Of a stretch of DNA of 64,000 nucleotides, positions 46,036-58,244 are shown piece after piece. This DNA is from Polytrichum commune. Lineage: Eukaryota; Streptophyta; Polytrichopsida; Polytrichales; Polytrichaceae. The DNA lies in contig OX485806.1 in NCBI GenBank assembly GCA_950295325.1, positions 35,278,001-35,342,000 on the forward strand. Direction: 5' to 3'. The notes beneath the pieces were generated by a model that ran no database searches, was not told where the DNA came from, and saw nothing but the letters and a program-made list of their open reading frames with translations. A program made the position numbers and the translations under genes. Every line of letters starts with the position of its first letter. Position 1 is the stretch's first letter.

Positions 46036-48213
46036 CTAAAATCTTCTGTACAGGTCTTCGGCAAGGCGAGGTGTAGCAATTGCTTCGACCGGCTTAGCCA
46101 TGAAGGTGACTACACCAGGACGTTCGGTAAGATCAATAGAAGTTGGGCTCATTCCTGCTGGAGGAGACCACGAAAACTGGTGTAATAATCTGGCAAGCAT
46201 GAGGTGCACCATGTTGAGACCTAATTGTGCGCCTGGACACACCCTTCGTCCTGCGCCGAATGGCAGCAACCGATAGTCATGTCCCTTGATGTCGATGTCC
46301 TCCTCGATAAATCGTTCAGGTCGGAATGTAAGCGGCTCTTTCCAGATGGTAGGGTCCCGTGAGATAGCATACACATTGCAATGCACAACTGAGCCTTTGG
46401 GAATGTCGTAGCCACCAATCTTCACATTCTCTGCAGCCTTGTGTGGTAGCATGAGTGGTGTGGGTGGGTGCAGCCTTAAAGCTTCCTTGGCAATAGCTTG
46501 CAAGTATGGCAACTTGCTGAAGTCTGCCTCCGTGACTACTCTGTCTCTCCCAACAGCCTGTCATCATCCTCTTGCAAGGTTAGGCAGCTGCAGAGTACTC
46601 AAGCAATCACACATTTGGCATTGTCATTGTACAGGTTGCAACTTGGACTATGACAGAACACTGCTCAGCCTATTAAGCATGTCCTCTTTCTAAACCTAGT
46701 GAACTCTACTCCTCTCTTCCATCCATTTCAGATTTAAGCTGAAATTGACTTAAGGTTCTGCAACCTACATTGTTTATTCTAGAATCAAAGCTCAGGAAGC
46801 TAAGATCATTCCAAGGACAGAGAACAGGCTCTCCCCACTTGATAATGTTATGAACTTCAAATTGACCAGATTCAGTAAAATTCTCTCCTAGGAAAGCCCA
46901 ACTAAGTGATGCACAACATCAGATCACTCCACATTACCCTCAGAACTGATTAGAGTTGATTAAACCCTAGAAGGAGGATACGACTTGGTAATTTCATTAT
47001 CTACACTGCTGAACTCCGAGTGCAGAAAAAATTGTTAAGCTGCACATTTTGGAAGAAATCTGCGTTGGGCATACCTGATCAAGCTCTTCCTGTGCTTTCT
47101 TTTGGACGTGTGGATTGCGCACGAGCTCTGCAATGGCCCACTCCGCTGAGATGGCTGTAGTGTCCATTCCTGCTGTAATCATGTCCTGTAAAAATTCCAC
47201 CAGTATTTGAGACTTGGATGACTCAACCAAGAAACCTGAACAATCTCTCTAGAGAATTTTGCGTGGAATAAAAAATGATAGAATCCAAAAGAGGATGTGC
47301 GAGAGGCTTCGCTCACCCATAGGAGACCGATGACCGTGGTCTCACTCAAGTCATACTGCTTTTGCAAGGACAAGAGAGCATCAACAAAGTGATGTTCACC
47401 ATCGCCATTCTTCTTTTTCTCACTCTCCAGCCGATGCTCTTGCATGATGGTCTTCGTCAGGGTATCCCTTCTCGCACCATGCTTCGCAAACTCCTCCTCT
47501 TGCAACGGGAACATCCACCTCAAATAAGAAACGTGCTCCGACATCTTCAAGGAAGCCCCCAGCTTCATCCCCTGGGAAATGATCTCCTTAAACTCCACAC
47601 CTTGGGCATCAACTCTCCCCTCATCATCCACAAACCTCTTCCCAAACACCATTCGCGTGATATTATTAAACGCCATAGCCGACAAGTACCTCTTCACATT
47701 CACAGCTTTACCTTTACAATCTTTGAACAAGCTCTCCACCATAGCTGATGCCTCGTCCTCTCTCACAGCTTTAAGTGACTCCAACCTCTTTGGAGTAAAC
47801 AACTCCAGGGTGCATACCTTCCGAACTTTCACATAGTGTGGGCCATAGTCTGCCCAGATGAGATCTTGTCCATTTCTGCTAAACCTTGCGGCGGCTCGGG
47901 TAAGGGGCCTGGATGAGAGAGCTTGGTCTTTCTCCTTGAGCATCTCCTTTGCAGCTTCTGTGGAGGAGACTACCACATTCAGTGTTGACCCCATCCAGAC
48001 AGACATCACGGGGCCGTAGGTTTGTGCCCACTCCATAAAGCATTTGAACCGCACCGGTGCAATGTCAGGTAAGTTCCCCACCACTGGCCAGGGTCTCGGA
48101 CCCGGTGGGAGGCGCTTGCTCCACAACGCCTTGTACATAAGAAACATAACCGTGATGGCTATGGCGATGATGGTGTATGTGCTCTCCCATTTCAGCCCCT
48201 CTAAGGATGCCAT
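46036..48213 (-). CDS. CYP98A: Cytochrome P450 of the CYP98 family (phenolic ester 3'-hydroxylase), three exons
   Basis: CYP98 enzymes hydroxylate the 3 position of p-coumaroyl esters or amides in phenylpropanoid metabolism (shikimate/quinate esters in vascular plants; p-coumaroyl-threonate for cuticle precursors in moss). They are bound to the ER by an N-terminal helix. Exons on the minus strand: 48213-47317, 47185-47075, 46557-46036, phase 0 throughout, 509 residues, the usual length. A membrane helix covers about residues 12-27, then PPGP at 36-39, the oxygen-binding AGMDTT at 304-309, ExxR at 361-364, PERF at 416-419 and [10 protein letters not shown] with haem Cys443. Long stretches such as [25 protein letters not shown] and [10 protein letters not shown] match CYP98 specifically. 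The ATG at 48213 is the first in frame; further upstream there is only a TTG. Confidence 0.94.
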
Positions 48214-51188
48214 GTCGACGATGATGTGCGGAAATTCGAAGTTGGCAATGAGGAAGATGATGATTGAGACCAATAGCGGCTATAGGCAAAGCTCAATGTC
48301 ACTGAGTTCTTAGCTCCAATAAATTCAAGGAAGTTGTAGGTCCTCACAATGTAGAGCGAGCTCCACTTGATACTCTAGAATTTGATGAGTCTTTGAGTGT
48401 AAAAACGAATTCTAGTCCTATCCTTCGTAACTCCCCACTCGACTAGTTTGCAATGCGAGCACAAACTCATCTACGTCAAAGACCGCAACATCACTACTGC
48501 CGTAGTCAGTAGAGAATTAGAGTGTCTGGACAGAGGAGTGATGAGCACTGCAGAGTGCAACTAGTACATACTAGTGACGGCCATGATGGTAGACCACAGA
48601 AGGAGCTGTGGTCTAATTTGGAGTGTAATTAAGTGAGTAAAGTGCACAACTGAAAAGTGCAACCGTGCATTGAGCAGAGCCCAGACACAAGAGAAGGGAG
48701 GGAGCGCTAGAGAGGCTCTAATTCTCGTCCCGGTTGCGGGGGAAAGGCCACGAGGTTTCCGTCCCACAGAAAGTGTGGCATGCTCCACTTTTCTCTGACG
48801 TCGAAGGGAGGGAGGGACCTCCGAGCTCATTAAGGTAAAGTATGTCTGTAAGTGCTTACGTGGCCCTATTCGTGTGGGCACTTCCAACGCCACAACCACA
48901 ACCAATCACTCACTCATCCAAGAGCACAAGAGTTATCAAACTCATCACAACGTTTCATCCATGGAGCCACAATTTGAAGCGTAATTTTCATGAGTTGATT
49001 GCTTATGATTCATAATCAACTCAATCCTAGGAGGCCGACGATGCACACGTCCGGGTGGCTCGTCATCAACTCTCAATTATCGACCATATCAACAAGGTCA
49101 TTGTTATGTCCGATATCGTACCCTAATCACCTTGCTATGGGTTGTAGCATGGTTCCTTGTGCCACTATCATGACTCCTCTAGTATAACATCTAGTTCATA
49201 ATTTTCAGATTTTGTTTATGAACTAATTGGTTGATGTCCGAATAACCAACTTTGAGTAGGTGGATGACTTGCTGCTCCCGTGGCTCATCGTCCACCCTCC
49301 TCTCTTTGGTTATCCAGTCCCTAGTTAGGTCGGCAAAACTTACACAAAGAAATATGTTATGACGGTACTTGTGTACATGATCTTTCTATTTTCCACCTAG
49401 CAAGTTCAACCATGTATTCATTGGAAATTTTGTGGAAGGTGAAGTATTAGGTGAGTCCTTGATTGCCCGGTAATGAACTAACTTACCTAATTGCCTCAGA
49501 TTTTGGCTATAATAATGACGTGGTTGCACAACTTTTTTGTGGCACACCCACCACATCAAAAATGTTGCGTTGACTAAACAAACCACAGAAACTCATAATC
49601 CCAGACGAGCTACTTTCAGTCCAAATTTCCCATCCAGTGTACACACTAGCTTATCATACTCGATACCTTTGAGCTTGTGCACTCTTGAACCATTTTTTGT
49701 ATGAATGTGATGTAATGTAACCCTTCAAATGACCACAGAAACCTCATACAATCATTTTTCGCTTTCAAGCTCTCACAGGTGCTCTCCTTTTGTTCGGAAT
49801 ACTCTTAGTTGCTTACACTTTGATTTTAAAATAGTAGTGTAGGAAAAGAAAAGAAAAGAAATGTCAAACATCCTTATTCTGTTGACATGATTGATTGTCT
49901 GTTTGACTTATATAGTGAAAGATGTAGAGTCTTGATTCGATTTCAACTTAAATTTGAAGTGAATGGAAGGGAGACAGAGAGTAGGTTTTACTAGGTATAG
50001 AAAGAAAACAATCTTCATAGGTTGAATGATATTACCTACTTCAGTAGTGAGGTCATTTTAACATACTTGAGTGCGATAAAACATGTGAAAGGCCCCTCCA
50101 AAGAATGGACTACAATCTACCCTCTTAAGTTTTACCTCGCGGGAGTATAAAATTTGTAACACTTATAGAACTCTAACACAATACTACTTAGAGAGGGTGG
50201 GAAATTAGAAAAATAAGACTTCTGAGAGTAATAATTACTTGGTAAAAATAAATTTATTAGTAAAACTTATGAAATATCATCACATATATATATTAATAAT
50301 AAAAACTTATGCTTACTTAGTGACCAAAAGAAGATTCTATTATTGTTTGATGAGACTTTTGAACAAGTTTCTAACTATATTCAAACAACTAAGGAGTCTA
50401 AATAAAATTTTTAATCAATTGATGATGATTAACATTGAGTTAATTGGGAATTTATTGGATAGAAGACCTTAAAGAGTAGGAAACAAGAATGGGACCGTGG
50501 GGACCCCTGATGCCCACATTATTCTTATGTTCATAATGTTTGGGAGTCCTCAATGTTTGACATGTTGGAAGAAAGTTTGTGTATGATAATTTGTAACTTG
50601 TGTAATCCTTATATTTAAGCATTGAAGGACATGAGAAGGACAATATATATGGGTGTTCTTTGGTTTGTTTTTCAAGTTCTCCAACTTCTATCAAATTAGA
50701 TTTACACAACAAAATTTTATGTTGCATAAGCAAATCTATGATGGCACATATGCAAAAAGTTCCAGTTTGACGATCGGACCTCCCTTGATTTTATTATGGT
50801 TATTGGAAGTGCATGTTTGTTGATTACTTAGCTAGATATATAGTGCCTCTCAATTGCGTTCACTATTGAGTGTTGAATAGTTATTGATATTTGAAGATGT
50901 AGTCCAATCTCTTTTAGACATGCATCTTTATGATTTATGCTTTTTGATCCTCACCAAACCACATACCAATCAAATATTATAGTGTCCGATGAAGAAAATG
51001 AGTCACTAAGACCATCTACATTATCCATCTTCACCTCGTCGTAGATTCCAAGTGGATGTGTAGGGACTCAAGTAAACTAATAAGATATGTCCAATGTAAA
51101 ATCTGAAGGCTACATAACATAGAGATACAAATTATAATAAACTTGAGTCAAGTAATCTTACAAGCATCTAGGGATATTCAGGGACGTC
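48214..51188. other. CYP98 upstream region and intergenic DNA
   Basis: The CYP98 promoter should lie in the first 1-2 kb. I could not fix a TATA box or start. No other gene is visible. Confidence 0.4.
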
Positions 51189-51613
51189 CATTTCAAAGCA
51201 TGGATATCTAATTATGAACCTCTGTTAACACTTGTGTAGACTTCAGAGCCTATTGTTAACCACAAGACATGAACATTTCAAAGCATGGATATCTAATTAT
51301 GAACCTATGTTAACACTTGTTTAGACTTCAGAGCCTACTGTTAACCAGAAGACGTGAACATTTCAAAGCATGGATATCTAATTATGAACCTTTGTTAACA
51401 CTTGTGTAGACTTCAGAGCCTACTGTTAACCACAAGACAGGAACATTTCAAAGCATGGATATCTAATTATGAACCTTTGTTAACACTTGTGTAGACTTCA
51501 GAGCCTACTGTTAACCACAAGACGTGAACATTTCAAAGCATGGATATCTAATTATGAACCTTTGTTAACACTTGTGTAGACTTCAGAGCCTATTGTTAAC
51601 CACAAGACATGAA
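51189..51613 (+). repeat. Five-copy 85-bp tandem repeat
   Basis: Units begin CATTTCAAAGCATGGATATC at 51189, 51274, 51359, 51444 and 51529, exactly 85 bp apart, and differ by only a few substitutions. The array is a minisatellite with no coding capacity. The sequence on either side (to about 53500) shows no gene. Confidence 0.95.
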
Positions 51614-53499
51614 GTTCTAGTTCCAAACTTAAGGAAAAGGACTCAAGTAAACTTGAGACTAAATAGGGGAAATAAAAGAGCATAATTGGCAAGATTTCAA
51701 CAAGTAGAGACTCTTCACTCTTCTTTTCTTAATTCTTGCTCACGTATTCAGTTCATTGAAACTCTACTCGTTATGTATCATGGTGTTCAGGATAGTCTCA
51801 AGATAAGCAAGCAATTCTCGTGCTATAGTGGTCCAACCTGAAGAGGAGGTGATTTGGGCTCCAATGGAATGCACATAGGCTAATGCAAAATACATTAAAA
51901 GTGTATGTAAGTTTCTACACCTTTACTAAATTCAATGACATTGTCGAATCAGTCTAAATTTTAAGGCTGTAGGCTTTCCTCACCTTAAGTACTTTAGTTC
52001 TTTTTTGTGTAAACTATTTTTTAATGTAAAAGTCTCTTAAAATAGTTTTCTTTTTGTTTATTGATATGCCACTCCTTAATTGCCCTTAGATGTTATGCAG
52101 ACCCAATATCGATGAAGAAATATTCTCAAAAGAATGCTAAGAATCTCCTCCGCTCAAGTTCATCCATATGAATGTGTGGGAAACATTACTAGAGATATAT
52201 GCACTGTGCCGTGTTATGCTTAGATCATGAAACTGTTGGAGGGTCTCCGTTTCCATAAGGTTCATTTATGTATGCCGTAATACGTCATGATGAGGACACT
52301 CTTTCATATTAGATATACTCGGAGATTACATGCGCGTCCTTAATAAAATTTTGTTCATTCAATTTGCGTCGATCGACTTGTGAAGGATTCAACTGTTCAA
52401 TAATGGAAACTGATTGGCACATGACATGATTTTGGTGTTTTAGTCATTTGAGTGTTACAGTGACAGGAAACACATTGGCGCTTTATCAATACCAGCTCCT
52501 TGTTCATTCATATCAAGACTATCGAAACACAAGGTCTAGGAATTGAGAAATTATGATCAAAAGCTTAGAAGACTGAATTTTATATGGTTGCATGCCTCAA
52601 AACCCTATACATCGAATCCTATCGTTGCACACATTGATTGCACGCTAACCATATAACTGCACACCAATCCTACGGTCATGTCGAACTTCTGTCTTCAACT
52701 TCTACTTGACATTAATTTCATACAAAATATGCAACGATAAGTTTCTTCTATAAATGATTCCATTCATTATAGAGCAACTGAATCTATTCAATAATGCATG
52801 TGTTGAAGGAAAGATGACGTATCCAATATGTTGGATTTATTTTCAAAATGGACTGTAAACTCTTTAGATGCATAGTATTCCAGACTCACGAAAAAGATTT
52901 GAATGAGCAAGAACCTGGAACGTGTGCAAAGAAATGGCCTGGGACTCGTTTCATAGTTAGCAACATACTACGATGTTTTATTTTATCCAGAGTTACTTAA
53001 AGCCACGAAATATCTACATTTGTTTATATCAAAATCTGAATATCGGTAGAAATTAAGATGAGTCAACCGTAGAATTTTTTTGTAACACCCACGTTTGGTA
53101 TTGCGGTAGTGATTTGTTTAGTGCGATGTATCCGATGCGTTACTGCAAGTTTTGTTCTTGTAATAAAATAGGTTGCCTTAGTAGATATCGAATGACGCTA
53201 TAAGTTGCCTTGTTGATTATGGTGGTTTATTGATTAATAGCTACTCAATAAGTACAGCTGAGCTGCACTAATTAATATCTATAGTGATTTGGATCCAGTA
53301 GATTACTGTGGCCAAGACAGGTTACAAGACGATTTTAGTCAAAGATTGTCAGTTGATGTTCGTGACACAAGTTTCGTGAATTATACTATTGTCAGGATTT
53401 TGAAAACTTAGCTGACGATTCTAGCTGCAATTGCAGCTAAAAATTCGATTGAACAAAACTGATAAGTCGTTTCGATGAAACTAAGATGATTTCCTGAGC

Positions 53500-54240
53500 C
53501 TTGACATGGTACTATACATCCAGATTTCATCAAGTAACTGGATATGAAGTTGCAATCTAAATCAATTGACAGAAAGTTTTGTTGATGCCTTCATCATAGG
53601 TGAAACTCCGTGTCGGGAGGAATCATGATCACAATCCAGATTGCATAGACTGTCACTTGATATGAAGTTGCAATCTGACTTTGGAATTGACAAAAGCTTT
53701 GTGAGTGCCTCCATCATTCAGTGAAACTCCGTGTCGGGAGAAATCATCAGAATCCAGATTGCATAGACTGTAACTTGATATGAAGTTGCAATCTGACTTT
53801 GGAATTGACGAAAAGCTTTTTTGGTGCCTCCATTATTCAGTGAAACCCCTTGTCGGAAGGAATCATCAGAATGATTCTAGATTGCATAGAGTGTAACTTA
53901 ATTGATATGAAGTTGCAACCTGACCTTGGAATTTACAAAAAAGCTTTGTAGGTGCCTCCATCATTTAGTCAAACTCCGTGTTGGGAGGAATCATCAGAAT
54001 CCAGACTGCGTGTACTCTAACTTGATTGATGTGAAGGCGCATTCTGACTTTGGAATTGACAAAAAGGTTTGTTAGTGCCTCCAGTGAAATTCCTTGTCGG
54101 GAGATGATTCCAGATTGCATAGATTGTAACTTGATATGAAGTTGCAATCTGACCTTGGAATCGACAAAATCCTTGTGGGTGCTTGGATCATTCAGAGAAA
54201 CCCATTCGTGTCGGGAGGAATCATCAGAATCCAGCAAGCA
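53500..54240 (+). repeat. Six-copy tandem repeat of about 110-130 bp reaching the subtilase leader
   Basis: The marker GAAACTCCGTGTCGGGAGG (or variant) recurs at about 53602, 53723, 53842, 53971, 54086 and 54197. Each is preceded by a GTGCCTCCATCATTCAG-like stretch and followed by AATCCAGATTGCATAG and GATATGAAGTTGCAATCTGA. Spacing varies from about 109 to 128 bp. The last copy ends about 20 bases before the subtilase ATG, so promoter and 5' leader of that gene consist of repeat units. Confidence 0.9.
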
Positions 54241-54257
54241 ACGAGTGTCGAGCAGAA

Positions 54258-56906
54258 ATGAGAATGAGGATGCTGGTGCTTTCGTTGCTGCTCTGTATGA
54301 TTGTGCAGTCAGCAGCTGGACAACGGCAAAGCTATATTGTGCAAACGGAGCCCAGGAGCTCCGGCATTAGCAAAATCGATCTCGATGCTGAAGCTGCCTA
54401 TTACCAGCAGATGGTTTCGGAGGCAATGCAGTTCAGTGCTGAGTTGCAAGGCATTGCGGTTGACAAGGCTGCGGTTGAGGAGTCCAAAATCTTCCATGTG
54501 TACCGGACTGTGATGAACGGATTTGCAGCTAAGCTGACACCGGAGGAGGTGAAGTATTTGCAGAGCTTGCCTCATGTCACCGGTGTGTACCGGGAGCGCG
54601 TAATGCAGGTCGAGACGACCCACACTCCTGAACTTCTGGGACTGAACCAGTTGCAGGGATTGTGGCCCGAATCCAATTACGGGGAGGGCGTAATCGTGGG
54701 GATGATCGACTCGGGTGTGTTTCCAGAAAGTCCAAGCTTCTCTGACCACCTCATGGCGCCTGTTCCCGCACGTTGGAAGGGGAGTTGTATACCCGGTGCA
54801 AATTTCACAGCTGCAAATTGCAACAAGAAGCTCATTGGGGCACGGTACTACTACAAGGGTTACGAGGCCGACGTTGCGCCTTTGAACTGGACCCAGCATT
54901 CCAAGTCGGCTCGGGACACCGAGGGACACGGCACGCACACATCTTCCACAGCCACGGGGCGATGGGCTTATGGCGCCAGCGTGTTTGGGTTTGCCAATGG
55001 TACAGCACGCGGAATGGCGCCGAGGGCTCATGTTGCAGCTTACAAGGTGATCTTCTTAAGGTTTACTTTGCTCTTTTACTTTCCGAAACTCCATCAACTG
55101 TGAAAGTAGATTCTACGGAGTTTAGAATCTACTGAATCTATGGATGTAAATGTAGTAGTGTGCAGAAACATTTTTGAAATTATCGTTCACAAGGTTATTC
55201 AAAGTCTCGTCGTAATTTCAGTCGATATTATTATACTGAATTATTTAACTAGGAAATGTGGCTATTTTAAACTGACATGGGACAGTTTTTGTTGTTCACC
55301 TTACCATGCTTTGACATGCTTTTTGACCTGTTAGGTGTGTTGGGGGGGTGCTTGCGCCGGCTCGGACATCCTCGCCGCTTACGATGACGCCGTCGCCGAC
55401 GGAGTGGACGTGATCTCATTCTCGATCGGTAGCAGCATCGCGGTCGACTACTTTGCAGATACGATTGCCATCGGGTCGTTTGGTGCGATGAAGCGTGGCA
55501 TCTTTGTTTCCGCCGCGGCGGGGAACAACGGCCCTGGCCCGTATTCAGTGAGAAACGTGGCGCCATGGATTATGACAGTGGGCGCCGCGACCGTGGATAG
55601 GGAGTTTTATTTGGATGCGGCTCTCGGTGATGGAAAGATCGTTCGTGGACAATCAATGTACGCGGGCAAGCCATTGGCTGCTGGGAAAACTCCTTTGATT
55701 ATGGGGACCGGTGCTGCCCTGTCGAAGAATTCGCTCAACGCAGCAGGGATGTGCTTCGCGGGATCCTTGAACGCTACTTTGGTCAAGGGAAAGGTGGTGC
55801 TTTGTTGGCGAGGCATCACCGGGCGGGTCGAGAAGGGCCTCGTAGTTAAGCAGGCCGGCGGGGTGGGCATGATCCTTGCAAACACGGCCGCGAGTGGAGA
55901 CAGCCTGATTGCTGATCCCCATGTGCTGCCAGCCACGATGGTTACCCACTCCGACGGGAAGGTCGTTGAAGCGTACGTAAACTCGGCTGTCAACCCCGTG
56001 GTGGAGCTCCTGCTGCCCGCGTCGACAATGTTGGGAGCCAAAGTGAAAGCGCCCGCGATTGCCGATTTCTCGTCCCGAGGCCCCACAGTGCAGACGCCGC
56101 AGTTACTGAAGCCCGACGTGGTTGCTCCTGGTGTATCCATTCTAGCAGCATGGCCGAGTGACGCTTCCGTGTCGGGGTTCAGCTCCGATCCCCGCCGCGC
56201 TAAGTTTAACATTATCTCCGGAACCTCGATGGCGTGCCCGCACATCAGCGGCTTGGGTGCACTGCTCCGCTCCGCCCACCCAACATGGAGCCCCGCAGCC
56301 ATCCGATCTGCACTCATGACCACTGCGACAAATGAGGACAATTCGCACGGCGTGATCACGGATGGCATCGACAAGTCGAAGGCCACGCCGTACGCCTTTG
56401 GTTCCGGCATAGTGCGGCCGCAGATGGCCCTCAACCCAGGGCTGATCTATGACCTCACCCCCCAAGACCACATCAAGTTCCTGTGTGCTTCGGGATACAC
56501 AGCCCGACAGATGAAGGCGTTCATCCACAGCAAGAGTCCTTGCCCCGTGAAACCCATGCGGATCGAGGATTTCAACTACCCCTCCTTCGTCGCGCGATTC
56601 ACCCCGCAAGACGAGGTAAGCTACATGACAGCTACCTTCCACCGAACTCTGACCAACGTGGGACCTGCGCACTCCCATTACACCTCCTCCATTCATGATC
56701 CGCCCAAAGGCTATCACATCTCGGTTAAGCCCCAGACCCTAAGCTTCAAGGCGAAGCACGAGAAGCGCAGCTTCACGCTCACAGTGACGGTGCCGAACTC
56801 CCCCCTCCCGCAGCCTGGCGCCCTCGACACGGCATTCTCGTACCTGCACTGGGAGGACGGAGTGCACGTAGTGCGGAGCCCCATAGCCATCGCCAAGCAG
56901 GGATGA
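54258..56906 (+). CDS. Subtilisin-like serine protease (plant subtilase, S8A), two exons
   Basis: A secreted serine endopeptidase expected in the cell wall or apoplast. Exons 54258-55046 and 55335-56906, joined in phase at AYK|VCW, give 786 residues, slightly longer than typical. Signal peptide at 1-21 (MLVLSLLLCMIVQSAAG core), I9 inhibitor propeptide at about 25-125 ending near TTHTPELLGL, catalytic Asp151 (MIDSG), His224 (GHGTH), oxyanion Asn327 (AAGNNGP) and catalytic Ser561 (GTSMACPH). A PA-type insertion lies between Asn and Ser (GKVVLC region), and an Fn3-like C-terminal domain begins near FNYPSF. All catalytic residues are present. The ATG at 54258 is the first in frame and directly precedes the signal peptide; a frame open upstream to 54183 has no ATG. 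GC content of exon 2 is clearly higher than the flanks. The substrate is unknown. Confidence 0.95.
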
Positions 56907-58244
56907 TGACACATACAGTTATAGTCATGTTGCTGATGTTTCTGGTTTGAGATCCAGGCTCCCGCCATTGCAGTTTGGAGCGCTTGCCGAAGCAGACTAA
57001 ACGAATTTTATGATGTTGCAGTGGAGGTTAGGAATGGAACATTGGGAGATTGTGAGTTCTGAAGGAGGACAACCTGCCTTGGGAATTCAATGGCTGGCAA
57101 GTTTGCCTTCTTGAAGTTACGAACTGCGTAGGTTTTGGGTGTTTGGTATTCATAGCCCCTACATAGCCTGCTGTGCAGTAGTGCGGAACAATTTTTTTTG
57201 TAGATAATTTGAGATTCGGCATCCAGTTTATTTTTTCTTGTTCATAATCTCAATAAAGCTGGAGAACCTCTTCGTGAAACTTGACAACCTGCGTATCACA
57301 ATCTCAAAGTGCTTCTGACTGAATCAGTAACAATCTCGTAACACTTGGATTGATTCGGAATGAGTTTCAGGTGAGACAACTTTTCAGTAATGGAAAGCCG
57401 GAAGTTCAACATTGATTTCCGGAGGACAAGGGCAGAGAAATCTATGACCGGCTTTGCCCCCGTGAAGCCTTTCAGAAGTAGTAGGTACACTATCTCATCA
57501 TGAGAGGACTTGACCTACTCTAAGTATATCATAGTGATCACTATGTTTATGTATGACTACGTATTATTGCAAACGAGCAAATCCCTCATCCATCTGATGA
57601 CAATGTTGGGGAACATTTATAGTCTTGAATTCTCTTTCTATACTTGATTTGATATTGGAATTTGCTTGAAGATCCCTGACTTAGTTTAATGGGATCCGAT
57701 TGAAATGAGTTAACCACTGATTTACAAGGGGTTGAATTTCTGGTGTAGGTGAGGTACTTGACCTTGTTGTATTCAAGCCTTCATAAAATCTTCAAATGTT
57801 GATAATTCTTTGAGATTGCTCAGAGACATCGAGAGCGAACTCAAAGGGAGGAGCCTCTTCATTGGCACGGAGCCTTTAGTCATGCTTGTATGTAGTGATG
57901 TAATAATTTATGGGGTGCTTTTCAGACTCGAATCTCATGTCACATACATCTCACATAGGTTTCATTGTTTGAACATTGTCATCAGAATATGTCATGCTGT
58001 CTGCCACATTCGGTAGTCCTCCAAAGATATCACATTTCAATCCACATTTACTTCCGTTGCACTATGAAATCGCTCATACCGCCCTGTTAACTTGAAAATA
58101 CCAAGCATGGCTTTGATATCAAGTCGAGACTTTTGGCATGGAAAAGGAACATGTGCATACAATTAATGGTGGAACATAAACCTTGAAATCTTCTCAAGGC
58201 AGCAACTGATCCTCGTAACAAAATCTAATACATAATTTTGATGA
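56907..58244. other. Intergenic region between convergent genes
   Basis: This holds the 3' ends of the subtilase (+) and the methyltransferase (-). No further gene is seen; short open frames lack features. Confidence 0.45.

Noticed and set aside
51189..51613. CRISPR-like array
   Set aside because: The repeats are directly adjacent 85-bp units without unique spacers, in a plant genome; this is a minisatellite.
54183..54257. In-frame upstream extension of the subtilase
   Set aside because: It contains no ATG, is derived from the tandem repeat and would bury the signal peptide.
55607..56434. 275-codon frame antisense to the subtilase
   Set aside because: It is a shadow frame of GC-rich coding sequence; the opposite strand carries all subtilase motifs.
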